Positions 41,011-54,700 of a DNA stretch of 64,000 nt are shown here, piece by piece (the first letter of the stretch is position 1; each line of letters opens with the position of its first letter). The stretch is from Stomorhina lunata (Eukaryota; Arthropoda; Insecta; Diptera; Rhiniidae): positions 110,413,601 to 110,477,600 of the forward strand of contig OW121742.1 in the NCBI GenBank assembly GCA_933228675.1, in the 5' to 3' direction. The notes below the pieces were generated by a model that did not search any database, was not told the DNA's origin, and worked only from the letters and a program-made list of their open reading frames with translations. The translations under genes were made by a program, and so were the position numbers.

Positions 41011-42839
41011 GTTGAAATTTTTCAAAATCTCTTAGTTTTTTTGCAGGTATATTTTCCAATTAATTTTTTCAAAAATTGCTTTAATAAATTTAATAAAATC
41101 TTATTCAAAAGCTACAGATACAAAAAAAAATATATAGCTTTAACTAAAAATTAAATCATAGTCTTAAATTTCTAGTTAATAAATAAATTAGTCTAAAGTT
41201 TTTAACTTAAATTAAATCCCACATTGAACTTAAAATCTTAGAAATATTTCAAAAAAACCAAAATTTAAATTAAAAAAAAAAGAAAAATCTAAAACCAAAA
41301 TTGGCCTTCTTTAACTAAAATTTTTTGAGAAAAAACCTAAGAACTTTTAAAACTCCCCCGTATTTAAAGATCTTCCCTAGTAGATACTTAAACTTTAAAA
41401 CTAAATATTTCAAAATAGATTTAATGTAGAAATTAGTTTAAAAAAAATCAAAAGAAAATTGAAATGAAAAATACAACACTGTAAGAGCAAACTAACATCA
41501 ATTAGAGTTAAATATCAAATGAATTAAAATCATTAAATAAAATATTGAAAAAAATTTTGAAAAAAAAAGTTTTGAAAAAAAATATTGAAAAAAATATTGA
41601 AACAAATATTGAAAGAAAACCTTAAAAGATTTAACTCTTACTGCATAAATTAATATTAAAAATTAAAAGTTTTGGTTAATTTTATAGTTTAAAAGAAAAT
41701 TTTGTTTAAAAAAATTATTTACCAGAGCCTATAGCTAACAAATCCATTGCAAATAGTCTAGCATTGTAGCCTTGGCCAAACGGTATAGCAAAAATTTTTA
41801 TATATTAATTCAAAGGAAACTTTTCATTTGTTATATCGACTTTCAGAGGCTAAACTTTTTCCAAGGATTTGTAAAATAGGCATATATATTTTTTTCAGTT
41901 TCGTATTCAAAACATTGTGTAACATATTATTTTGATTTTTTTTTTTTTAATGTATTGAAAACAAAGCGTAACTAAAGTTCTAAATTAAATTTTAATCAAA
42001 ACCCAAAAACCAATAAAGCATCACCTTAAATATTAATTATATAGATAAAGGGAAAGACATATATTAGACCCCGCCTTCCCTAAAACTCTCGTTCCCTTAA
42101 GTAATCATTAAAAAAAACTTTCTAAATCCCCTTTTAAAATGTATGTATATAACATTTAACGATATATCAAATCAAACATATATGACTAAGCCATTTTAAT
42201 AAATTTAGTTAATAATAATCAAAAAACGTATTCCATAAAATTAAATTTAATTATAAATTAATTAAAATAAAATAAAATTATATACTAACAAACAAAAGAA
42301 AAAAAAGTAGTTGTATTGGTAAAAATATGCTTTTAAAATTTGTAATCAAATTAATGTTTAAATTATCACATAACCTTAAAATAAATACAAAACATATGTA
42401 TAATATTTTTAGAAAAAACAAAAAAAATAAAGAAAATATTAACATTTCAAATGAAACTTTAAATATATTTAAAAAGGAAAAAAATGAAATTATATTGAAA
42501 AAAAAAGGAATAAAATAAATTTAGTATTATCTTTGAAGAAGAAAAGAAATTCCTGTGTTTTATTGTTGCAAGTGGTAAAAATCAATCCAAAATTACCTAA
42601 AAAGCTCAGTTTTGGACACTTTAGGCTTAAAACATGCTGTGAGACACTATTTAACGCTTTTACTGCTAAAGAATCATTTCAATATCTCTAAAATTCAAGA
42701 AGTTGTAGCTTAATATTTAACTAGTAACGAATTTTAATTAAGCCTAAAAATATGCAGTAGTTTTTCCATCAAACACATGACGTTTTAATGTGTGCATTTA
42801 AAACCTGTTATTATGGTTGTACATTAACAATTTTATCTT
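41011..42839. other. A+T-rich intergenic sequence
   Basis: No repeat family, RNA gene or coding exon is recognised. A Lys/Asn-rich frame at 42,327-42,518 is compositional. Confidence 0.45.
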
Positions 42840-43940
42840 GGGAGACCATGACAGGCTCCATACTGATCCATGCTATATGGGGCTCACCACCAAACCCCCT
42901 GGTTCGGAAAACCATACCATTAATCATAGGTGCCGATGCAAATGAACATCATGTCATTTAGGAAAGCAAAATGTGAGTCAATTTTTGATTTTATTCTTTG
43001 TAACAATCTAGAGGTAGTTAACTCTGGGTCAGAACCCACGTTTGTAGTTGCTAATAGACAGGAGTTCCTTGACTTTACGATAGTTAGCACCATGAACTCA
43101 GCCTTGATCAAGAACTGGAAGGTCTCCAATGAGTGCTCCTTTTCGGATCATCGCTATATTGAATTTGAAATCGAAATACAAGGGGAGAAAGCCATTCCCT
43201 ATTGAAATAGGAGGAAGACAAACTGGGACATCCACACGGCCTCCCGGGACTGTCTCCTCACCCCTTTATAGAGAATCAATACGCGAGACGACATCAATAC
43301 GCGAGACAGTCGGTAAACGTACTAACTGTTGGTCTTTTGGCATTACAACACTCAGAAAAGAATGTCGACGACTGTTTAACGAGGCCAAAAGAACTGCTAA
43401 CTGCTCTGTTAACACATTTAAAAACTTTGTTAGAAATGCAATGTAGAAACTTTTGCAGCGGCGTCGAAGGTTCATCCGATACTGCCTACATTCAAAAGTA
43501 TAGCGGCCATTGGACGACAAGCGGATATGAAACCCTTGAGGTCCTTTTAGAAACTCACTTTCACCTCTAAATCCATACACAACCAATTATCACACCATCT
43601 TCGAATTCACTCGGATCCCTCTAAATAGGAAAAGAATTCAACGGGCCCTAGACAGTTTCGACTCGTATAAAGCTGCAAATCCTGATGGTATTATTCCAGC
43701 AGATCTGCAACAAAATGACGACCTTCTATTGCAATGGCTAATTTTGATATATAACGATTATCTCAAGCTATCACATATAGCAGTAGCCTGGACCAGATGC
43801 AACGTTGTCTTTATTTACAAAGCAGCTAAACATACTTCCTTTGTCCATGTGGTAAGGAGCGTTGTCGCTGATTTGGCTGGAGATAGCTGCACATTCCTGT
43901 CAGTGAAAAAGTTTTTTACGTTCCGTAAAATAAATTGATT
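42840..43940 (+). mobile_element. Non-LTR retrotransposon remnant (endonuclease and start of RT)
   Basis: In broken frames, the endonuclease part shows IIGADANEHH, then FDFILCNNLEVVN, and ECSFSDHRYIEFEIE, the Ser-Asp-His signature of APE-type endonucleases. Downstream are FNEAKRT-like residues and an RT opening with SFDSYKAANPDGIIPADLQ and a WTRCNVVFIYKAAK segment (Pro/Lys region of RT motif 1). Frameshifts and stops interrupt it (for example after 43,200), so it is dead. The family looks like Jockey/R1-type elements; the exact clade is uncertain. Confidence 0.85.
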
Positions 43941-43959
43941 TAATTGCAAAGCTCGTCAA

Positions 43960-44320
43960 TATTATTGCCTCTTGCCATGATTGTGGAGTCATTGGCATAT
44001 GTTACTAATTCCACTCTCTCGGGTGGTGCCGGTAGTTTAGAAAGCTAGAAGTTAAACAATATCAGAAAGAGAACTCCACCCTGTGGAGCTCCTTATTTAA
44101 TTTTACGGGATTTTGACTTCTTGTCTCTAAACGCCACAAGTGACTTGAGGCCACACAGAGTTTACAAGCCATATTTTTATGGAATTTGAAAACTTTGAGT
44201 TGATAATGTCTTCAAAGAAGAATTCATGACTGACCATGTCAAGTGCCTTGGACAGGTCAAGCGCTACCATTATCGTGCGCTCGCATGGCTTCTTTTATTT
44301 AAGGCCATTGCACACATATG
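43960..44320 (-). mobile_element. Antisense RT fragment of a non-LTR element
   Basis: Read on the minus strand, it shows the RT motif-A region TIMVALDLSKALDMVSHEFF. After stops come LSKLPAPPERVELV and YANDSTIMA, where functional elements have a YADD-type catalytic motif. The Asp-to-Asn change and two or more stops show it is inactive. Its orientation is opposite to the remnant at 42,840-43,940, so it is a separate insertion or an inversion. Confidence 0.8.
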
Positions 44321-44379
44321 GAATGGTCCAGGTGGTATAAAGTTTAGTTTGGTTACGTTTAGGTTACTTTTAGTGTAAA

Positions 44380-44500
44380 AATTATGGATGATATCACTTC
44401 AACGCCTTGTGGTAAAGCTGGAAATTTAGAGAGTTAGAAAAACAGAAGTGGTGACAGGACTTCGCGCCCTGAGGAACTCTACAGTGTTGGTCTCTTAACT
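44380..44500 (-). mobile_element. Second small antisense RT fragment
   Basis: The minus strand again shows a VPQGA-like turn followed, in shifted frames, by an LSKFPALPQGVEV-like segment, repeating part of the RT fragment just to the left. It is probably a duplicated or second degenerate copy. Confidence 0.5.
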
Positions 44501-45505
44501 ATACGAATGAATGACAAACATTTTGCTGAATTCATGCTGGTAACAAGCTGCTGGTAGTTAGCTGGGGGAGGAGTAGTCTCGAGTGTTTTCACGACAAGGA
44601 AGAGGAGATGGTTCTTATTCGCTGGTTCCCGGGTTTTAAGATTGGGATCATTCTAGCCATTTTCAATTAGGTCCGCACAGACCAACTGGTCCACAGAAGC
44701 GACATGTTCGATATCTAGACTTACATGGCCAGCTTACGACAGTAAGCGTTCTTTATCAGCCACCCTTTATTATTCCAAATCCGTGTCTCCTGATCTGACA
44801 GAAATACATTTAGCTTTAACGCATATTTCCCTACTGTCAAGATCTGGATGACTCTACCATAGCTTCTTATGCGGTCTTTTCAAAGAACGTTGTATCCTTT
44901 ACAACTTTGTAAACTGAAGTAGCTCGATTTTGCCTCTAGGACCGCTGCGATCACGATGTTATGCTTCTACATGTACATGCAGTTAAGCTGCAGAAATGAT
45001 ATCACCTCAGAAACTCGGATTGCAATTAAAGGTGTTAGTGGCGATGGATTGTTCAGCTGAAGATGTTATTGCTGCAATGGTTGTTGAGATTGCTATTCAA
45101 AATGTGGGGGAGTTGAGTATTTCGACGACAAAGATGACGAGATCGAAGAAGAGTTTTAGTTTAATGCTGTTCCTTGCCGCTGATGGAGGGCACTACATTA
45201 CTAATAATGTTAATAAAAAATTAATAATTACCAGAATTTGATGTTTCCATGGTAGGATACGAATTCAGAGACAAAATAATATGTTAATGCTAAATAGTCG
45301 TCGTACTAATCAACTGAAAGCCTCAAGTAGCTTAATATTTTTGATTGTGTCTTTGATTCAATTCTTAATATAGTTTTTGATTCGGTACCTGATTAATTTC
45401 TTTATTTACACGTTCAATTAAGTTCTTCATCTAATTCCTGATGGATCTCCCCTCTTCTAGGCAAACACATTGATTTTTTTTAAGAAAGCTACAAAGCGTT
45501 ATATT
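44501..45505. other. Intergenic sequence downstream of tuberin
   Basis: More complex in composition than the A+T-rich spacers and possibly old transposon sequence, but no domain is recognised. The frame 44,996-45,241 has no family features. Confidence 0.4.
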
Positions 45506-45511
45506 TTTATT
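45506..45511 (-). promoter_or_regulatory. Candidate polyadenylation signal of tuberin
   Basis: AATAAA on the minus strand, about 145 bases past the tuberin stop codon. Confidence 0.45.
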
Positions 45512-45654
45512 TGAATACTCGATAATTGTATACGGTTTTCGCACTTAAATTCTAATTTAACAAAAGCAACGGCATTTAATTTGAAATCAAATTCTAAATT
45601 CCAAAACACAGACAGATCAAAATCGGTATCGTTAACGATTTCGACGATTTGAAC

Positions 45655-45774
45655 TTAAGTGTATTTGGAAAAATCGCGATTTGTATTTTGTTGTTTATTT
45701 AAAGCATCCGAAGTGCGATCATCGATATCGGCATTGGCGGCATTCGAAGAGCCACGATTTTGGGTTTCCAAAAG
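45655..45774 (-). CDS. gig terminal exon
   Basis: Follows TACCTTTAG and encodes LLETQNRGSSNAANADIDDR and a basic end DFSKYT, then TAA. It is not conserved at sequence level but is in frame. Confidence 0.85.
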   Translation of the reverse strand, partial: LLETQNRGSSNAANADIDDRTSDALNKQQNTNRDFSKYT

Positions 45775-48700
45775 CTAAAGGTAAAAATAAATTAGAAATC
45801 ATTTAAACGAATATCGATTTAACGTTTACCCACCTTGGACCTTAAGCGCTTAATGCTGCGCAATCTTTCCAGCCAGTTGGAAGCATAGGGATTTTTCTTT
45901 TGCAAGCTCTGATAGACATTTGAGGCCAGCTATAATTAGGATAATTCATATTAATATTAACAGCTAAAGCTAAGAATCAAAATTTCTGGGGAATTTATTT
46001 AGGGGCTGTTCACAAATTACGTAACGCTCTTGGGAGGAGGGGGTATGTCTTTTGTTACGATGGAGGAATTTCGTACTCGTATTTCTGTTTAAATGTGTTA
46101 CACAAATAAAAATCTGCGAAAATAGCGTTACGTAATTTGTGAGCAGCCCCTTATTCTTTTTTTTAAGACTTACATTAGCATGCAAAGCCAATTGCCTGGC
46201 CAACAATGGCGCGCTTTTATCGGATACAATTTTCGGTCCTGAATTACATACAAATTCTGCTATTTCGGGACGAGCCTTTACATAAATACGATTGGTATTA
46301 AGTTCCAGGGGTTCAACAATAACACAGGCAAAGCTAAATTGACCCTAAAATAAATAAATTGAATTATATAGAATAATTAATTTAAACGTTTAACATAATG
46401 TATTGCACTAGACTCTAAATATATATACTTTTTGTTATTGTAATTAACTATCGGGACTACCAGTCGGTATATGTACGTTTCGATGGTATCCCCAATTCTA
46501 GACAATATACCCAGATGTTAAATGGATTAAATACGAATTATGTTATGAAAACCATCGCTTAAACAAAATTACTGACACATTTTTTCAGTTTCATTCAGGA
46601 GTAGGTAGGATTATAACTAATTTTAGACAATAAATCTAGGTTTTAAAACGGATTTAATACGTATTATGTTTTGAAAGCCATTGAAGTCATCGCTTTAACA
46701 GAACTACTGACATATTTATCAGTTTCATTAAAAAGTTAGGTACTTTTATATTCAGGTATTTCTAGTATCAAGTAATAAACGCAGATTAAATACGATTTAT
46801 AATGTTTTCAAATCGCTCAAAAGAACTACTCACACATTTTTCGGTTTCAGGAGAGTAGCCCAGGTTTTATAGCTGATAAAATAAGAATTATAAGGTTTTC
46901 AAAACTAACAAAATCATCACTTCAAAGAACTAATCACACATTTTTCTGTTTCATTCGGGAGTCAGGAAGAATATCCCTAATTTTGGACAAAAACCCAAGA
47001 TTTAAGAGCAGATTATATACGAATTATGTTTTGAAAATCGTAAATGTCATCGATTAAAAGAACTACTCACATTTTTCAGGAGGAGTATTCCTAATTTCAA
47101 ATAATAAACCCAGGTTTTAAACAGATTAAATACGAATTATATTTTCAAAACCATCAAAATTATCGCTAAAAGAACTACTCATAAATTTTTCAATTTCATC
47201 TAGGAGTCAGAAAGGGTATCCCTAATTTTAGAGAAAAAAATCTAGGTTTTAAAGCAGATTATATAAGAATCATATTTTCAAAACTATCAAAATCATCGCT
47301 TGAAGGACCAAACCCACAGATTTTTCAGTTTCATTTAGGAGCCAGAAGGAGTATCCCCAATTTCAGACAATAAATCCAGGTTATAAAGTCGATTAAATAC
47401 GAATTATAATGTTTTGAATATCACAATAGTAAAAAGCGATTATTATCGCTTCAAAGAACTACTTGCACATTTTTTAGTTCCATTGGAGATCGTCAGGAGA
47501 TTTTGACCTATACAAGGTTTTAAAACAGATTAAATACGAATTATAACGTTTTGAAAACCATCAAAGTCTACGCTTGAACAGAACTACAAACACATTTTTA
47601 AGTCTCATGAGTTATACTCCTCCTGACGACCTAAACAAACATCGAAAATTACTTCGAGGAATGGTATATTGGTTTCGAGATTAGTATATATTCAAACCTA
47701 TAGAGCTAATAAAGCTACAACCCCTCTCCTTTACAAGACTCACCGATATTGTGCTCAGATTATATTCCTCTCCGCTTTCGTTGTATATAATATTAACATA
47801 ATCGTTGCCAATATGTTTCTTCTTCTCATTACAATTGGGATCACTATTAAGTTTCGTAGGCATCAAAGTAGCCACATGGAAGGTAACCTGAAATCAAAAG
47901 CAAACAAAGAATGAAAAGCTATCTTATAACCCTTAACCCCCTAAGACCCACCTGCACAATATCATCCTTCCATATATAAGTAAATTTACCATCCGCTCCA
48001 TCTGTATCCAAAGTCACAAACAGATTATTCTGGGCAGCCTCCTTCAAGCTTACCAAAGTACCAATGCTGCGCAAGAACTCCACATAACGAGTACTACCAT
48101 GAGAATTACGCAAAATTTCTACCACATTATTACACTGACCCTGGCCCACATAGAGTACACCGATTTTGTGCGTTTCAAAGGGTGGTGCTAAATCCAAAAG
48201 ATTTACAGCACTCATTTGTTCGGGTGGTACTTTAATGGGTACATCGGTGACCTGCATCTGGCCGGTGTGATAGAGTTGCATGAAAACAAAACTGGGATTC
48301 ATACAGAGTTTTGTGTTGAGCTGAGGTTTAGGGGCTCCATAGCGTGGGAATGTGGTTGCTGGAGGCCTGGTTTTGCCATTATTAACTTCTCTTACCACGG
48401 AAATTGTTTTAGAGCGTCCACGCATTTCTCCATTATTATAGTCATTATTTTGATTGGTACCTCCTCCTACTCCTCCTTGGGAAGTAGACATATTAGAATT
48501 ATTACCTCCACTGCTAGATTTAGTGAGACCCTGATGATAACCAAAGGAGGTGGATTTAATGGCTGGAGCATGTGTCTTTTCCAGGCGTGGTGAGTGTTGA
48601 GGAGCCGGCGACAAAGGAGGTTTGGCCACAATTTTCTCTTCTCCTGTGGATTTCAAAGAAGTAGCCGAAGACGATTGCTGTACCGAGGGCTGAGGAGTCG

Positions 48701-51700
48701 AGGACTTTTGGCTGACATCATCAGCCGATAGTTGTTTGGGTGGCAAGGTATGAGCCTCGGGAGCCTTGAGTGTATCTTCAGATTTGTTAGAGTGTTGAGG
48801 TGGAGTAGAGCCAGCTATTTCCTCGGGTATAGCCTCACAGCTTACCTTACTGTATTGCACGCTTTTCTTTTTCTGTTGCAATTGCTGCTGATGCTGTTGT
48901 GGCAATTCCACTTCCAAATTATGATCTCCTGCGGCTTGAGCCATTTCCTGAGACAAAGGAGCTGGCTTGTTTAGCAAAAAGGTGCTGCGCCAACTGGAGG
49001 ACATTTCTGGACTGGAATTAACGCGTCGTACTGGCTTTCTGGTACGCATTTGTCCTCCTTCTAAGGCCAAGTACTCCTCATCGGCTTCACCATCACTAAC
49101 ACTGCCACAGAGGGCCTCCTTGCCCCTCTTGCCTGTGGCCGTCATTTTGGGTATATCTATGGCTTGTGTGCCAGCAGGCACTGCCTGGACAGAAGAGGAT
49201 ATTTCTTCTTGTCTTTGTAAGGCTCTCACTTTAGACACCGTTTTGGGCCTTTCTTCCAGAGATTTGGTGGTGATCAACTCGGGTTTTTGAAGTATAATTT
49301 CCTTGATTTCTTTGCTGACATTATGAATTTCTTCCAGATTTTCTACCTGGACAAAATCAGGTCCAAACACGCCACCATGATGAGTGGGCAGGAATAGGGA
49401 AACCATGCTGCTAAAGGGTACATCATAGCCAAAGCAATCATTGGATAAAGGATTCTGTATGCGTGTTATCCAAGAAATATTGCCCGTGGGACGTCGTACC
49501 AAGACCTCGGCCCAGGCTGTACAGGAACGTACACATATGGGAGAAGCGCAGACACTAGAGGAAGACAAGGAATTGCCCAACAAAGAAGTGCAACTACCGC
49601 CTCCCAAACCCCCAGCAGTGCTACCCACACCCAAATCTGTACTACCCGCTTCCGGGTTAGAGCCACGACGTGATAAAGCCTCCAAAGAAGCAGTAGAACT
49701 ATTAGAAGTTTGCCTTTGCGTGGTATGCGAAGTCGAAGAAGAGGATGAGGTCAAATCAGTGCTGCCAGCGGACTCATTACCACTGCTATGCTGCAGGGAG
49801 ACTTTGGTATAGCGATGTTCATAGGTGGGAGCTCCCTGAGTATGAGAAATCTCCGGCGATATAGGTGTGGTGCCCGGATTAGTATCTGTGCTATTTTTAG
49901 GGCTAAGAGTATAAGCCTTGCCCAGCTGAGAACAACGATCACACAGACCGTTGCGAGTGGGACCAGAAGGACATCCAGAAGTGGTAATGGTAACCAAATT
50001 ATGGCCCACCAACCAGGTTTGAGAATGGCCATCTTTCAAAAGATATTCCACAGCGGGAAGTCTGAAAAATAAAATAAACCTAGAACTCAAACTTATCGCC
50101 TAAAAACTCTTACCTCTTGGGCAAAGTGGAGCAAGGCGAAAAGGTGTGACGAGCCAAAAAGTCAATACAAGTCTCGGCCAATTCTGCATGGAATGACTTC
50201 AAACCTTCATTCATTATAGAACGCATTTCGGAATGATTACGAGCCGCTGTAGAGGCAGGGGTATTACGAGTGCCACGTTCTGTCAAACTGGTGCTGCGCT
50301 TACGATTTGAAGAGTCTTCATTTAAACTCTGAAAATCTTGTCTAGGAATATTACGGGACAAATTATTGATATCCTCATATAACATGCTTGCATTGGATTG
50401 GATAGACTGAAATAGAATTTCCAGATACAAAGTTAAAAAGTATCTTATATATAAAACATTCAATTGCCCTTACATTTATGATATAGGTCACACAATTTCT
50501 TCTCAACTCCAATTTACATTTCAAAAACCAACCGGCAATAACATGATGAGCCAGGGAAACCACATAATGATGATAACGATGTGGCTTGGTATAGGGCAAG
50601 GATATGGCAAAGACATACATATACTGACGCGAAGTGAAATTGGTGCACAAGTCATTAGATAAACGACTCAAAACTAAAATATACAGTTAAAATTTTCAAA
50701 AAAGAAAACCCTTACAAACTATTTAAATTTACACCTACTTGACAAAAAATCCAAAACCGGTATGGCCACTGGTGGTTTATCGGACATTTTCGACATTTGC
50801 AATAGAATATCGGGTAGCTTACGCATTAAAGCTTCTGGCATTTCCAATATAATCGTGGTCATTGTATTTATGCAAATCGAAGCTATAGTGGAGGCCATTA
50901 TGGGACTGCCAAAATTGGAAATGCCCATTTTGAGAACCTCTATAATTTTGTGCTGATTAGAGGGTTGCAGATATTGATGATATATCACCAGAGCCGCTAT
51001 AGCTGGCAGTACTAGAGAATTCAACTCATCGGCAGTACATTTGAAGACAACATGAAGAGTTTTATTGCTTTCCGAAATGGTTTTGAAGAGAGCAGCTGCT
51101 AAAGACTCGATATCGTTGCCCTGGATGAGAGCCTTATTTTGCATGACCTTGGGTAGTTCCTTGATGACCAGTTGGAAGATTTCGAAATCTGTTAATTGTA
51201 AAGTTAAAGAGATTTTTGTTGTTAGTTACCAAAATAATATTATTAGTGAAATTTTTGAACAATTAAGAATTTGGAGCCTTTAAAATCGGGTCACCTCAAT
51301 TAATACATTTTCTAAATTTCCGGTATTTTTAAATGCCAAAGATGTACATCACGTATATATGTAAAGAACATTTATTTATGTATCTCCATCACTAAAAATA
51401 AGTCTTGAGATCTAAGAACTTTTGGGAGTTTTGGTTTACAGATTTAAAATTTACTAGCAATGAGAAATGAACCCGGTTATGCCGAAATTTCCCTCAAACC
51501 ATGGTATACAGATGATAAGCGAGATATTGGACAAAATGATTCAACATTGGTAATGAGTTTGTAAGAGAAAAATTAATTTTCCGTGCAAGTTTTCAGATGT
51601 CCGTGGTTATTAGTCAGAGATAAGAGTGCTCCAGCTACTACTCCCAATTTTTTGCAATATAATCGTATGTATATATGTCTTCGGATTAAGGCGTTTCGTG

Positions 51701-54700
51701 AAGACTAATCGTTCCACTTTTCTAATCAATTAGATCCATGAACTATTGAGTTTTTTGTTTGAAGATTTCAAATTTACTAATAACAAATTTACCTTAAATC
51801 TTAGCTTACAGATGGTTAGAGAGATGTTAGACAGTATCTACAGAGAATCTGAAGTCAACATCTGGATAAATTTGGCAGACGGATAGATGTCGCTGATAGA
51901 TTTAAAGAAATCAATAGATTTCGTGTTTCCGCGGTTAATAATCTACACCCATCTGTAATTTTATATTCTTGAATGTTATATTATCATAGGTCGATCCGGT
52001 CCAATAGCCGAGCCTCAAGTAGCACCCCTAGAATGGTCTATAGCTGTCATGGGCAGCACAATAACAAATCATAGATATGACAACAACTGGTACAACTGAT
52101 ATCCTTCGCTGCTCTCGAGAGCCACTTAAAAGATGTGCCGATTTAGGACTTTTTCGCCTTCTCTAAGGTAAAGAGTGGTTCGTCCTGTCGAACTATTTCT
52201 GTCCTTTTAGAGATGATGATGAGGCTTCCAGTCTCCTCATCTCTGCAGGCAAAGATCTGGGGAATCTGGGGAAATCTCTCCGAGTTTAGTCAAGAACCAA
52301 GATCACAGTAGGATCGCATTTAGGTTACAAGTGATGCCTAACCTAATCTAAGATCACAGTAATCTCGAGTTACTGTTCAGAATCAAGCGAAACTTTCATC
52401 ATAGGTAGTCCTTTTGTCGTGCTCCGAGACTAAGTATGCTGGAGGAAATGTTATTATTTCTATCTCCGAAAGGGCCAACCAAACCAGAAAGCCTTTGAAC
52501 TACTCCGCCTTTCCAACTAAAGTACGTTTTAATGCTGACTACATTGAATAGCAGATGGAATCGATTCTTTGATCCTTCCGACTTGCCTTGGTAGCCAAGT
52601 ATAAAAATGCTTCTCCGCTCTTAATTTCAATGTCGGTGGCTGCTGGAAGGAAGTTTGCTAAGTTAAGATCCTCTATTAAACGAAAATCCAAATTTAAAAA
52701 TAAAGAAAAGCCTTTGAGTCTTGAACCAAGAACTTCAAAGGCTATACTGGCCGAAGCTCCGGGATCAAACTCCGTGCGATCTTTGCAAAAGCGTTTGAAG
52801 TTTACGCTTGTTATTTTGTGGTGACCCTGAAATCATGAAGATAATCCGTATTAAATTAGTGTGACAGTATTGTACCCTCCCAATACTGACTGGTTTCAGG
52901 GTCGCGTAGAATTCATGACAGATATGGCACAATGAGACGTCTGTGTCTGATAGTATGTCCTTATCTAAGAAAATTCGAGAACATTTTGGGATCTGTAATC
53001 CTAAACTAAATGTCAAAAACCAGAAGGCTTTGTAGGTTTCTGAGTCTGTCAATTCTCTCAGAATCACTATCTTGATTCAAGAATCCTTGGCATCACTAAG
53101 AAAAATTCACGGGAATATTTGCCATAATTCTGAAGTAATCATCCTGTAAGTCTACGTGGTGATGTGGCGATAAAAAGGGTAAAAATCAGAATGTCAGTGA
53201 ATACGATCACAGCAAAAGGACCATCTGAGTCTTGACTCAGAGCTTGCTGTGGCTATAGTTTTCGTTTATGAATCAGGGGGTTAATTTATACAACAAAATG
53301 CGAACGGCTCTGAAACTTTAAACAACTCGAGCACTTGGAATATGCTAATGACGTATGTCTTCTAAGCCAAAGCTCAGGTCGCCTTCAAGAAAATACTATT
53401 CACTGTTGAATCTCGGGCAGCTGGGCTGGAAATCAATATTTACAGGACAAGTTTATGCCGGGGGCTATGGCGCAAACCCATCAACATACATCAATGTGGA
53501 TAACGAGGTTATTGGATGTGTAGGTATCTACAAAAGGTGCCGCCGACAAGAATATTGAATCGCGTATTAACAAGGCAAAATCTGTATACGTCATTCTCAG
53601 AGCTATTTGAAAATCTCGACAAATATCAACAACTAAATTACGAATATACATCCCGAATGTCATGTCCATTCTCTTTTACTTCCGCGAAACTTTGAAACGC
53701 ACAATCAATGTTCTATAGAAGTAAGTCAACAGAAATGGAGATGACTAGGCTATACATATCGAAGGCCAAATACCAACATTGCTCAATAAGGGCTTCGTTG
53801 GAATCCACAAAGAAGAGGCCGTCGTGTTGGTTCCCCTGCTAGAATGCGGAGAAGGTCAATTGATGCGGAGTTGTGAGCAGCAAGCTATTCTTGAAATAAC
53901 GTATGTCTAACATCTCTCAATAGAGTCCGATTTAAAAGGATGGTTGAGGTCTTATGCTAAACTGGGTGTCAATTATAACAGAAGAAGAAGGTTTCCTTCA
54001 AACTTACCTCGATCCTTTTCCAAACACCTGACAATAGTCTCACAAGCTCTCTTTATAGATATCGTAGTAAAATGAGCATTGGGTACAATATCATGCGTAG
54101 ACTGAGTCATGGAATGGCGTTGATGATGATGACTAATATCATGAATCGGTAAACTGGAATCGATACCCAAATAATAGCTATATTTAATGGAATCATTATT
54201 TGTAGGATCCGGATAACCAATATGATAGGAGGCATTGGCACGAGCCTTTAGCATCCAGCAGAAAATCTAAGGAGAAAAAATATAAATAGGACAAAATAAT
54301 ATTAATTTGCTTTAGAATTGATAAAATCTTTAATATAAAGATATTGCACTCCAAGGAATTAATAATTAATTTTTGTTGTACTCCATACATTTTTGTTTGT
54401 CAAATGCGAAATTAAAGTGGATAAAGATGAAATGAAAAACTAATAAACGTACAAACAAACATACATTTCATAAGCACGTGTATGTGCCTTAGCTTTCTCT
54501 CATTGGATAATCGTCTCATTAGTTGTTTCCGAAGTAGAGTAAAAGCGGTAAACTCTCTTTTTTATGGGACTTTTCAAATGGACCTTACGGCAAATCAATG
54601 TATGAAAGTGCAACATCTTTATATTATAGAGTTTTTGATTAAATCAACTTGTAAATTGTACTTTAAAACTCCTTTTACTCACCTTATATCGCACTACATT

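Noticed and set aside
48216..50072. Several plus-strand frames of 80-125 residues
   Set aside because: All lie opposite the 2.1-kb tuberin exon, whose minus-strand reading matches a known family; they are shadows.
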